A stretch of DNA of 5,271 nt from DATACZ01 sp036258795 (lineage in GTDB: Bacteria > Actinomycetota > CADDZG01 > JAHWKV01). The notes beneath the pieces are model-generated. The model worked only from the letters and a program-made list of their open reading frames with translations, was not told the origin of the DNA and did not search any database. Shown here one piece after another: positions 1 to 5,271 of this stretch. Position numbers and translations under genes: made by a program. The number at the start of each line of letters is the position of its first letter. The stretch's first letter is position 1. The stretch lies in contig DATACZ010000034.1 in NCBI GenBank assembly GCA_036258795.1, positions 1 to 5,271 on the forward strand, given 5' to 3'.

Positions 1-73
1 CCGTGTCCTCCCATGCTGCGCTTTCCGGTGGTCCGTTTTGCGCTGAAGAACTCCAGGTCCGAGGATCCTGTAA

Positions 74-102
74 TTGAAGTTGGTCGCCGAGTAGTCTTGA
101 TT
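74..102 (+). promoter_or_regulatory. Weak candidate sigma-70-type promoter
   Basis: TTGAAG at 74-79 lies 17 bases before TTGATT at 97-102. The first box matches the -35 consensus at four of six positions and the second matches the -10 consensus at only three. A TANNNT-type box, TAGTCT at 92-97, is also present but has no -35 partner at proper spacing. Transcription would start around 108-110 and leave a leader of about 25 bases before the ATG at 134. This rests on pattern matching alone; the operon promoter may instead lie left of the window. Confidence 0.2.
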
Positions 103-120
103 GCATGTACGTAGCGCTTC

Positions 121-125
121 AGGGA
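121..125 (+). promoter_or_regulatory. Shine-Dalgarno site that decides the start of the DivIVA-like gene
   Basis: AGGGA lies 8 bases before the ATG at 134, a near-ideal spacing. It favours that ATG over the in-frame TTG codons at 101 and 128. The TTG at 101 would add eleven residues (MHVRSASGKLS) that do not resemble a DivIVA N terminus, whereas the family-like sequence begins right after the ATG. Confidence 0.7.
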
Positions 126-133
126 AATTGAGC

Positions 134-1948
134 ATGGACCCTGATGAGATCGAGCGCAGGGACTTCATGCTCTCGCTCAGAGGCTACTCCAGGGCCGAGG
201 TCGACGACTTCTTGCAGGAGGTTGCTCAGGAGATACGAGAGCTCAATCGTCAGCTGGATCTCGTATCTTCGGAGCTGGAGGACAAGTCCGCCGAGCTCGC
301 ATCGAAAACCGCCCAGCTCGACGAGGTTCAAGGTGGATCCAGCATCGCTGTCCCGGGAATCTCACAGGCGCGTTTCGAGGGGCTTAAGAAGGAACACCTG
401 GAGGTGCTCCAACAGGAACGCATGCAAGCCCTGGAGAAGGTCGGTGAGGAGACTCGTAGCATCCTGTTAGCCGCCGAACAGGTGGCCACGGAGATGCACG
501 AACGAGCCACAAGGGAAGCTGCGGAGATCATCACCGACGCACGGATGGAGGCCGAACGCATATTCCGCGAGGTCGAGGACCGCATGAGGCACGAGCAGCA
601 CGACGTCGATGAGATAAACGAGGTCAGAGGCATGCTCGCCTCCCAGCTGGAGGACATTAGGCGGCGGATCGAAGAGACCATCAGCCGGCTGCGAACTCCC
701 GTCGAGCCCCTGCCCAAGGTCAATCGGATAAGGCCGGTGCTTGTAGGCACGCCTCATTCAGCTTCAGCGCCCCCCTCGCCGGCCGTTCCCGAGGTCAAGG
801 CTCCCGCGCCTGGGATCAAGGCTTCCGCACCCGAGATCAAGGCCCCAGTGCCCGAACCGGCTTCAGGGGTCCCTGCGGCACCCCCCGAGGAGCCGCCACA
901 ACCGGCTCCTCCCGCCCCTGAACTCGAGCCTGTTGGGGAAGGCGCTCCCAGCGTGGAACTAGCCCCTTCGGAAGCCGAGGCCTCGAGCGAGGTAGCACAG
1001 CAGCCTGCTCGAGATGAGGAGCTGGGTTCCGAGGAAGACCCCATCCTTCAGCTTTTGGAGGAAATCCACCGTGAACGAGAGACCGTGCGCCAGCGGCGAG
1101 GCAAACCCGCCCGATCCAGGGCGGCCACCCCGGTTGAGGCGCCTCCCGAGGAAACAACCCCTGCCCCAGCCTCTCAGGAAGAGGTGGCCGTGGCAGGTCA
1201 AGGCGTTGAGGCCACAGTCCAAAAAGAAGAGGAGTCACCGACCGAGCCGGTGGCCCCTGAAAGCCCGCCCGCCGCTGAAGCCCGGATGCTGAAGCTTCGC
1301 GCCGAGGCGCTGGGAGATATGCCCACCCAGGCGTCGAGGCGTTTGAAACGGCTGCTTCAGGAGGACCAGAATGATCTGCTCGACCGGCTGAGAACCCAGA
1401 AGGGCAGGGGAGCTCTGGAGGATAATTTGCCCTCCGTGCAGGAGCAGTTCGGACGCTTCCAGGGGGCTCTTGGTGAGGTGCTCGGAAGAGCCTTCGAGGA
1501 GGGAAGAAAGGTAGCCGGCGCAGAGGACACCGGTGATCCGACCAAGGCGGTCGGCAACCTGCTGGCGAGGCAAGTGCTCAACCCTTTGCGGGGCGAGATC
1601 TCACGGACGGTCAAAGCGGGGCTGGAGGCCGGGGACACTCCGAATTCGATCGCCGAGCGTGCCAGCGACATATTCAGGGTCTGGAAGGGGATCCGGACCC
1701 AGCTTCTTGGGGAGGGCATGGTCTACGCCGCATTTCACCAGGGATTGGCAGACGTTTGGAACCGAATGCCGGGGGCTCAGAAAACCTGGATTAGCGGGCC
1801 AGAGCAGGAGTGTCCCAACGAGGTCTGCAGCAGCAACGTCTCGGCAGGCCCCGTGGCAGTCCAGTCGGCATTTCCTAGCGGCCATATCAATCCTCCTGCC
1901 CACGGGGGTTGCACCTGTACCCTCGAAGGTCCAGGAGAAATCAGCTAG
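134..1948 (+). CDS. DivIVA-domain coiled-coil protein with C-terminal MuF-like (phage head-morphogenesis-like) domain
   Basis: Predicted cytoplasmic scaffold of 604 residues. Residues 1-30 carry the DivIVA hallmark: an acidic start, an aromatic in DFMLSLRGYS, then AEVDDFLQEV (known family pattern: F..GLRGY..eEVd.FL). Heptad-rich coils follow at about 28-64 and 78-186, the second rich in Ala, Glu and Arg as in DivIVA proteins. Residues 188-384 are a Pro/Ala/Glu-rich linker, interrupted near 300-325 by a charged helix (DPILQLLEEIHRERE). Residues 385-604 are a separate folded part: a helix with RLKRLLQEDQNDLLDRLR at 403-420, helices to about 545, then KTWISGPEQEC. It closes with Cys560, Cys565, FPSGH (580-584), PPAH (587-590), Cys593 and Cys595, resembling the C-terminal Cys/His motif of Mu F-type minor head proteins (PF04233-like) and suggesting a metal site. 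From memory, similar C termini occur in actinobacterial DivIVA-domain proteins. The ATG at 134 is chosen for its Shine-Dalgarno site and the domain start. The gene is coupled to the UPF0182 gene downstream. DivIVA proteins commonly mark curved membrane at poles or septa; the role of the C-terminal domain here is unknown. I am confident of the N-terminal call and moderately so of the C-terminal one. Confidence 0.85.
   Translation: MDPDEIERRDFMLSLRGYSRAEVDDFLQEVAQEIRELNRQLDLVSSELEDKSAELASKTAQLDEVQGGSSIAVPGISQARFEGLKKEHLEVLQQERMQALEKVGEETRSILLAAEQVATEMHERATREAAEIITDARMEAERIFREVEDRMRHEQHDVDEINEVRGMLASQLEDIRRRIEETISRLRTPVEPLPKVNRIRPVLVGTPHSASAPPSPAVPEVKAPAPGIKASAPEIKAPVPEPASGVPAAPPEEPPQPAPPAPELEPVGEGAPSVELAPSEAEASSEVAQQPARDEELGSEEDPILQLLEEIHRERETVRQRRGKPARSRAATPVEAPPEETTPAPASQEEVAVAGQGVEATVQKEEESPTEPVAPESPPAAEARMLKLRAEALGDMPTQASRRLKRLLQEDQNDLLDRLRTQKGRGALEDNLPSVQEQFGRFQGALGEVLGRAFEEGRKVAGAEDTGDPTKAVGNLLARQVLNPLRGEISRTVKAGLEAGDTPNSIAERASDIFRVWKGIRTQLLGEGMVYAAFHQGLADVWNRMPGAQKTWISGPEQECPNEVCSSNVSAGPVAVQSAFPSGHINPPAHGGCTCTLEGPGEIS
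794..856 (+). repeat. Three 21-base in-frame tandem repeats in the linker
   Basis: Units at 794-814, 815-835 and 836-856 encode VKAPAPG, IKASAPE and IKAPVPE. The protein repeat is seven residues of the form (V/I)KA(P/S)(A/V)P(G/E). It lies in the Pro/Ala-rich linker of the DivIVA-like protein, which such short repeats probably extend as a flexible spacer. The DNA copies have diverged at several positions, so this is not a recent perfect duplication. Confidence 0.8.
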
Positions 1949-1951
1949 AGC
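1933..1951 (+). promoter_or_regulatory. Translational coupling junction with distant Shine-Dalgarno
   Basis: AGGAGA at 1933-1938 is a good Shine-Dalgarno core but sits about 13 bases before the ATG at 1952, longer than usual. The TAG stop of the upstream gene (1946-1948) lies between them. Ribosomes ending the first gene would stop three bases from the next start, so re-initiation is the likely way the UPF0182 gene is translated. Confidence 0.5.
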
Positions 1952-4795
1952 ATGGCCACACCGATGCCGTTTCCCAGCAGGGGAAGGCGCTTTCGCGCCG
2001 GGTTGGTGGCGTTTGTATTCCTTTTCATCATCTCGATCTCTACGTTGGTCAGGTTCTACACCGACCTTCTCTGGTATCAGGAGGTTGGTTTTGATCAGGT
2101 CTTTTGGAAGACGCTCGCCTACAGGGTCATGCTCGTGGTGGCCTTTGGGCTGCTCTTTTTCCTCTTCTGCCTGGTCAATCTCCTGATCGTGAGGCGGGCG
2201 GCGCCCGCCTATCGCATCTCCTCCGGCAATGAGGATGATCCCTTGGAAAGGTTCAGGGAAGCCTTTCTGCCTTACTCACGCTGGATCCCCGTCGGCATCA
2301 GCGCCTTCCTCGCCCTGTTCTTTGCCTTCAGGATGGGCCCTGCGTGGAGGGAGTTCCTTCTCGCCCTCAATCCAGTCTCATTTGGATCGAACGACCCGAT
2401 ATTCGGACTTGACCTCAGCTTTTTCATGTTTCGACTCCCGGTGTACGAACTGCTGTACGGGTGGATCTTCTCCGCCCTGTTGGTCACCACCCTCGTGGTC
2501 ACCGGCAGCTACTATCTGAGCGGAGCTATCCGGCCGCAGGCTCAGATCGAGAGGGTGTCGCCCCAAGTCAAGGCACACCTATCGGTGCTCATTGGGCTTA
2601 TGGCGCTTGCGCGCGCCTGGGGCTACCGGTTGAACCAGTACGAGCTGCTCTACTCGCCCCGAGGGGTGGTTAGCGGCGCTTCTTACACCGACGTCAACGC
2701 AGAGCTACCAGCCCTCAAGCTCCTGGTAGCCATATCGGTGATCAGCGCGGCGCTTTTCCTGATCAACATCCGATTCAGGGGATGGACCCTGCCCCTTACC
2801 GCCGTGGGTCTATGGCTTCTGACCTCCGTGCTGGCTGCAGGCGTCTTCCCCTTCATAGTGCAGCGCTTCAGGGTGGAGCCCGCAGAGCTGCAGAGGGAGA
2901 GGCCCTTCATCCAGCGCAACATCAGCGCTACCAGGACGGCATTTGGCTTAAGGGGCATCGACATCAGGGAGTTTCCCGTTGACCCCGATCTCGGGGCGCA
3001 GCTGAACGAGGGCACTGCCAACACTCTCGACAATGTTCGGCTTTGGGATCCGGAGACGCTGAAGTCTGCATTCCGGCAGCTGCAGGAGATCCGCACTTAC
3101 TACGCGTTCCAAGACGTAGACGTTGATCGTTACGAAATCGACGGTCAGAAACGGCAAGTCATGCTGTCTCTTAGGGAGCTGGACGTCGGGGGGCTGGAAA
3201 GCCGCACGTGGCAAAACGATCACATCGTCTTTACCCACGGCTATGGCGCTGTGGCAAGCCCGACCAACGAGGCAGTCGGAGAGGGAGCCCCCCTTCTGCT
3301 GCTAAGGGACATCCCTCCCAACACCGAGGTTGAAGGTCTTTCCATGCAACAGGCAAGGATCTACTTTGGAGAGGGACCCACGCCGTACTCCATCGTAAGG
3401 ACTGAGCAGCCCGAACTCGACTACACGGCATTTGGGGAAAACAGGACCACCAACTACGCGGGTAGGTCCGGCGTTCAACTCAGCAACATCGCCCGCCGGC
3501 TCGCCTTTGCCTGGCGTTTCCGCGATGTCAATCTCGCCATCAGCGGATTGATCGACAGTGACTCCAAGGTCATCTTCAATCGGCAGGTACGGGAGCGAGT
3601 TCGGGCGGCCGCGCCCTTCCTGGAGTTGGACGGCGACGCCTACCCTGTAATCGCTGACGGAAGGGTGTTCTGGATGCTCGACGCCTACACGGTGTCGAAC
3701 AAGTATCCGTACGGGCAGAGCGTCAACTTTGCCGAACGAACCCAGATGCGGGGCCCAGGGGCCGGCTCACCGAGCATCGAGGGACGTCACAACTACATCC
3801 GAAACTCGGTAAAGGCCACGGTTGATGCTTATGACGGAACGATTCGACTTTACGTGTGGGACGAGGAAGACCCGCTCATCAGGTCATGGCAGCGGACCTT
3901 TCCTGACCTGTTCGTCGACCAAGCCGAGATGCCTGCGTCGCTGAGAGCACACATCAGGTTCCCGGAAGATCTATTCCGCCTCCAGACCTTCATTTATCAG
4001 CGCTACCACATGACCAACCCCACCGACTTTTACCAAAGGGAGGATCAGTGGGTGATACCCACCGACCCAAGCCGGACGGCCAACCAGACCGGGGCGGGGG
4101 GAGAGATCGATCCTTATTACGTGTTGATGCGCCTTCCGGGATCTGACGAGGACGAATACAAGCTGATCCTGCCCATGAACCCCAGAAACCGGCCCAACAT
4201 GGTTTCTCTGCTCATGGCCGGATCAGACCCCGACGACTTCGGCAGTCTCATCGATTTCCGTTTTCCACCCGGACTTCAAACGTTCGGTGTGGGCCAAGTG
4301 AACTCTCGGATCAATGCCGATGAGCGCATTTCGCAGACGATCACTCTGCTCGATCAGACCGGTTCCAACGTGATTCTCGGCAACTTGCTGGTGATACCGG
4401 TCGGCCAGTCCATCCTCTATACCCAGCCCCTTTTCCTCCAGGCTGACGCCAATGCGATTCCGGAGCTCAAGTACGTCATCGCCGTCAGCGCCCAGGGGTC
4501 GCGGGGCGTCGTGATGGCGCCAACCCTGGACGAGGCCGTTCAGGCCCTGGTGGGGGAGGGGCCACCTACGCCGCCGCCCCCGCCAACCGGCGGTGCCCCT
4601 CCGGTCGGGCCTCAACCAACCCAGCCAGCCGGCGATCTTGTGACCGAGGCGCTCAACCGCCTCAACGCCTCAGAGCAGGCGGCCCGAAACGGCGATTGGG
4701 CAACATATGGACGGGAGCTCGAAGCGGCCCGGAATGCCCTGCGCCAAGCGGTGGAGGAGCAGGGACCGGCTCCTTCGCCGAGCCCCGCAGGCTGA
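1952..4795 (+). CDS. UPF0182 family membrane protein (PF03699 / COG1615)
   Basis: Integral membrane protein of 947 residues, the normal length for this family, whose biochemical function is unknown. Membrane segments are visible at about 16-34, 56-79, 111-128, 166-189, 208-225, 254-273 and 280-301. After the last comes a large, probably extracytoplasmic, soluble domain (about 302-865). Family signatures seen are FYTDLLWYQEVGF (35-47), DPIFGLDLSFFMFRLPVY (148-165), GASYTDVNAELPAL (242-255), and the stretch at 304-333 with QRFRVEP, ERPFIQRNI and TRTAFGL. The tail has a Pro-rich run (about 867-893), then an amphipathic helical segment containing NASEQAARNGDWATYGREL. Homologues occur widely in Actinobacteria, including Mycobacterium tuberculosis Rv3193c. 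The ATG follows the upstream stop by three bases in the same frame; the nearest purine-rich sequence, AGGAGA at 1933-1938, is about 13 bases away, so translation probably depends on coupling. The next in-frame ATG is at 1964, farther still from that sequence. The reading frame is intact and the family assignment firm. Confidence 0.95.
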   Translation: MATPMPFPSRGRRFRAGLVAFVFLFIISISTLVRFYTDLLWYQEVGFDQVFWKTLAYRVMLVVAFGLLFFLFCLVNLLIVRRAAPAYRISSGNEDDPLERFREAFLPYSRWIPVGISAFLALFFAFRMGPAWREFLLALNPVSFGSNDPIFGLDLSFFMFRLPVYELLYGWIFSALLVTTLVVTGSYYLSGAIRPQAQIERVSPQVKAHLSVLIGLMALARAWGYRLNQYELLYSPRGVVSGASYTDVNAELPALKLLVAISVISAALFLINIRFRGWTLPLTAVGLWLLTSVLAAGVFPFIVQRFRVEPAELQRERPFIQRNISATRTAFGLRGIDIREFPVDPDLGAQLNEGTANTLDNVRLWDPETLKSAFRQLQEIRTYYAFQDVDVDRYEIDGQKRQVMLSLRELDVGGLESRTWQNDHIVFTHGYGAVASPTNEAVGEGAPLLLLRDIPPNTEVEGLSMQQARIYFGEGPTPYSIVRTEQPELDYTAFGENRTTNYAGRSGVQLSNIARRLAFAWRFRDVNLAISGLIDSDSKVIFNRQVRERVRAAAPFLELDGDAYPVIADGRVFWMLDAYTVSNKYPYGQSVNFAERTQMRGPGAGSPSIEGRHNYIRNSVKATVDAYDGTIRLYVWDEEDPLIRSWQRTFPDLFVDQAEMPASLRAHIRFPEDLFRLQTFIYQRYHMTNPTDFYQREDQWVIPTDPSRTANQTGAGGEIDPYYVLMRLPGSDEDEYKLILPMNPRNRPNMVSLLMAGSDPDDFGSLIDFRFPPGLQTFGVGQVNSRINADERISQTITLLDQTGSNVILGNLLVIPVGQSILYTQPLFLQADANAIPELKYVIAVSAQGSRGVVMAPTLDEAVQALVGEGPPTPPPPPTGGAPPVGPQPTQPAGDLVTEALNRLNASEQAARNGDWATYGRELEAARNALRQAVEEQGPAPSPSPAG

Positions 4796-4806
4796 AAAAG
4801 GTGTGC

Positions 4807-4812
4807 TAACCT
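4807..4812 (+). promoter_or_regulatory. Possible -10 box just upstream of the tRNA
   Basis: TAACCT fits the TANNNT pattern common to actinobacterial -10 boxes. However, no -35 box is visible at 16-18 bases upstream (CCCGCA at the expected place), and the tRNA begins only 5 bases after the box, which would leave almost no leader. It is listed only because it lies in the sole non-coding gap before the tRNA. Confidence 0.15.
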
Positions 4813-4817
4813 TGGCT

Positions 4818-4891
<74 letters not shown>

Positions 4892-4909
4892 CTAGTTTTC
4901 AGGACTGAG

Positions 4910-4941
4910 GCGGCCCCGCGCACCATTGGGGCCGCTTTTTT
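4910..4941 (+). terminator. Strong Rho-independent terminator after tRNA-fMet
   Basis: GCGGCCCC (4910-4917) and GGGGCCGC (4928-4935) form a perfect 8-base-pair GC-rich stem around a 10-base loop, followed directly by six T (4936-4941). It lies 18 bases after the tRNA discriminator base and ends the plus-strand unit. The opposite strand has no T-run after the stem, so it should act in one direction only. Confidence 0.93.
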
Positions 4942-4979
4942 GCTGCTAACTTGGTGATTTCGCTCCACCGCCTGATTCC

Positions 4980-5014
4980 GTGTCGGACATGTGTCGGACC
5001 GGATGTACCCGGAC
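4980..5014. repeat. Short CGGAC-type direct repeats
   Basis: GTGTCGGAC occurs at 4980-4988 and again at 4991-4999, an 11-base period of about one helical turn. A third, shorter CGGAC follows at 5010-5014. Repeats spaced this way can be protein-binding sites (a regulator, an integrase arm site or a transposon end), but nothing here identifies the binder. Confidence 0.45.
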
Positions 5015-5021
5015 GAACCAC

Positions 5022-5042
5022 CGTGGGTAGCTGTCACTCACG
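5022..5042 (+). other. Intergenic hairpin without T-run
   Basis: CGTGGGT (5022-5028) can pair with ACTCACG (5036-5042) around a 7-base loop, giving seven pairs including one G-U. On the minus strand the same sequence has one A-C mismatch. No T-run follows on either strand, so it is not an ordinary intrinsic terminator. It could be an operator, a recombination site or chance. Confidence 0.3.
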
Positions 5043-5066
5043 TTGATTCAAGTTCCCGCCACACTT

Positions 5067-5271
5067 TCACTCCCGAGGAGCGGGGAATGGCCTAGGGTTC
5101 ACCTCTCCGGACGCGCCGTTCATGGAGGTAATCTGGGCCACTGCGGGGTAGGGCACCGCGAATACGACGATGTCGCCGCCGACGGGCTTGTCGGTGTCGC
5201 TCGATCCAAGGAGCTCGACGGTGTTGCCGCCCTTCTCGACGATGCTCGCGATGGCGGAGCCCATGTTGCCT
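5067..5271 (-). pseudogene. Probable truncated dinucleotide-binding protein (F420-dependent NADP oxidoreductase-like), 5' end outside window
   Basis: The frame enters from the right edge and stops at TGA 5067-5069. The visible protein begins GNMGSAIASIVEKGGNTVEL, matching the second half of an N-terminal Rossmann GxGxxG loop and the next helix and strand. GGDIVVFAVPYPAV follows, the typical second-half strand of the F420-dependent NADP oxidoreductase family (COG2085-like). In intact relatives the chain continues through a DITNP-type segment for well over 100 further residues. Here similarity ends near residue Ile at about 5130; about 20 unrelated residues (TSMNGASGEV and a Pro-rich end) follow before the stop. 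No continuation is seen in the other two frames, so a simple frameshift is unlikely and deletion or recombination is favoured. The ATG at 5262-5264 is internal to the motif and not the true start. The alternative is a genuinely short protein. Enzymatic activity is unlikely. Confidence 0.6.

Larger units (their letters stand above)
1..133. other. Upstream region without a supportable gene
   Basis: No convincing gene is visible here. One plus-strand frame is open from the window edge to a TAG at 112-114 and could be the tail of an upstream gene, and minus-strand frames are also open to the left edge. None has clear codon bias, a recognisable motif or a good ribosome binding site. The stretch more likely carries the leader of the downstream gene, with a weak promoter candidate and a Shine-Dalgarno sequence listed separately. 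Confidence 0.4.

Noticed and set aside
101..133. Start of the DivIVA-like gene at TTG 101
   Set aside because: The ATG at 134 has a well-spaced AGGGA and starts the protein where DivIVA proteins normally begin.
1..133. Tail of an upstream plus-strand gene or start of a divergent minus-strand gene
   Set aside because: Frames on both strands are open, but the stretch is too short. Third-position bias is weak and no motif is seen.
754..1238. Several minus-strand open frames opposite the Pro/Ala-rich linker
   Set aside because: GC-rich repetitive coding sequence keeps the antisense frames free of stops. The Gly/Ala/Ser-rich translations mirror the linker and carry no motif.
1533..2186. Plus-strand open frame of 217 residues crossing the gene junction
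   Set aside because: It overlaps two strongly supported genes in another frame. Its Arg/Ser-rich, low-complexity composition is typical of an out-of-frame shadow in GC-rich DNA.
4951..5046. Small minus-strand frame beginning GTG AGT GAC and ending in TAG (about 32 codons)
   Set aside because: It is short, has no clear Shine-Dalgarno and no recognisable family, and passes through the direct repeats and hairpin. Coding is not supported.

Overview
The window suggests an actinobacterium, probably an uncultured or poorly characterised lineage; I would guess Acidimicrobiia or a neighbouring class. The reasons are a DivIVA-type coiled-coil protein, a full-length UPF0182 membrane protein of the actinobacterial type, GC-rich coding sequence, and a fragment resembling F420-dependent NADP oxidoreductases. 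The class-level guess is inference; the gene families themselves are read from the sequence.

Layout. Bases 1-133 hold no supportable gene, but contain a weak promoter candidate and a good Shine-Dalgarno site for the first gene. Bases 134-1948 (+) encode a 604-residue protein with a DivIVA-like N terminus, a long coiled coil, a Pro/Ala/Glu-rich linker of about 200 residues, and a C-terminal domain that ends like a phage Mu F / head-morphogenesis protein, with a Cys/His cluster. Bases 1952-4795 (+) encode a 947-residue UPF0182 (PF03699/COG1615) protein: about seven membrane segments, a large extracytoplasmic domain, and a Pro-rich tail ending in a short helical segment. The two genes share a reading frame and are separated by one stop codon plus one sense codon, so they are almost certainly one operon. 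An initiator tRNA (tRNA-fMet, CAT) begins 22 bases after the second stop and is followed by a strong intrinsic terminator, which ends the transcription unit.

Bases 4942-5066 are non-coding, with short CGGAC direct repeats and a hairpin. Bases 5067-5271 (-) hold the 3' part of a dinucleotide-binding gene that starts beyond the right edge. Its similarity to the family stops abruptly after the second Rossmann strand, so it is probably truncated.

Working together. The first protein would be a cytoplasmic, membrane- or pole-associated scaffold carrying a probable metal-binding C-terminal domain; the second is an envelope protein of unknown function. Their tight coupling suggests a shared envelope or cell-pole role, which is inference. 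The most notable item is the DivIVA / MuF-like domain fusion coupled to UPF0182.
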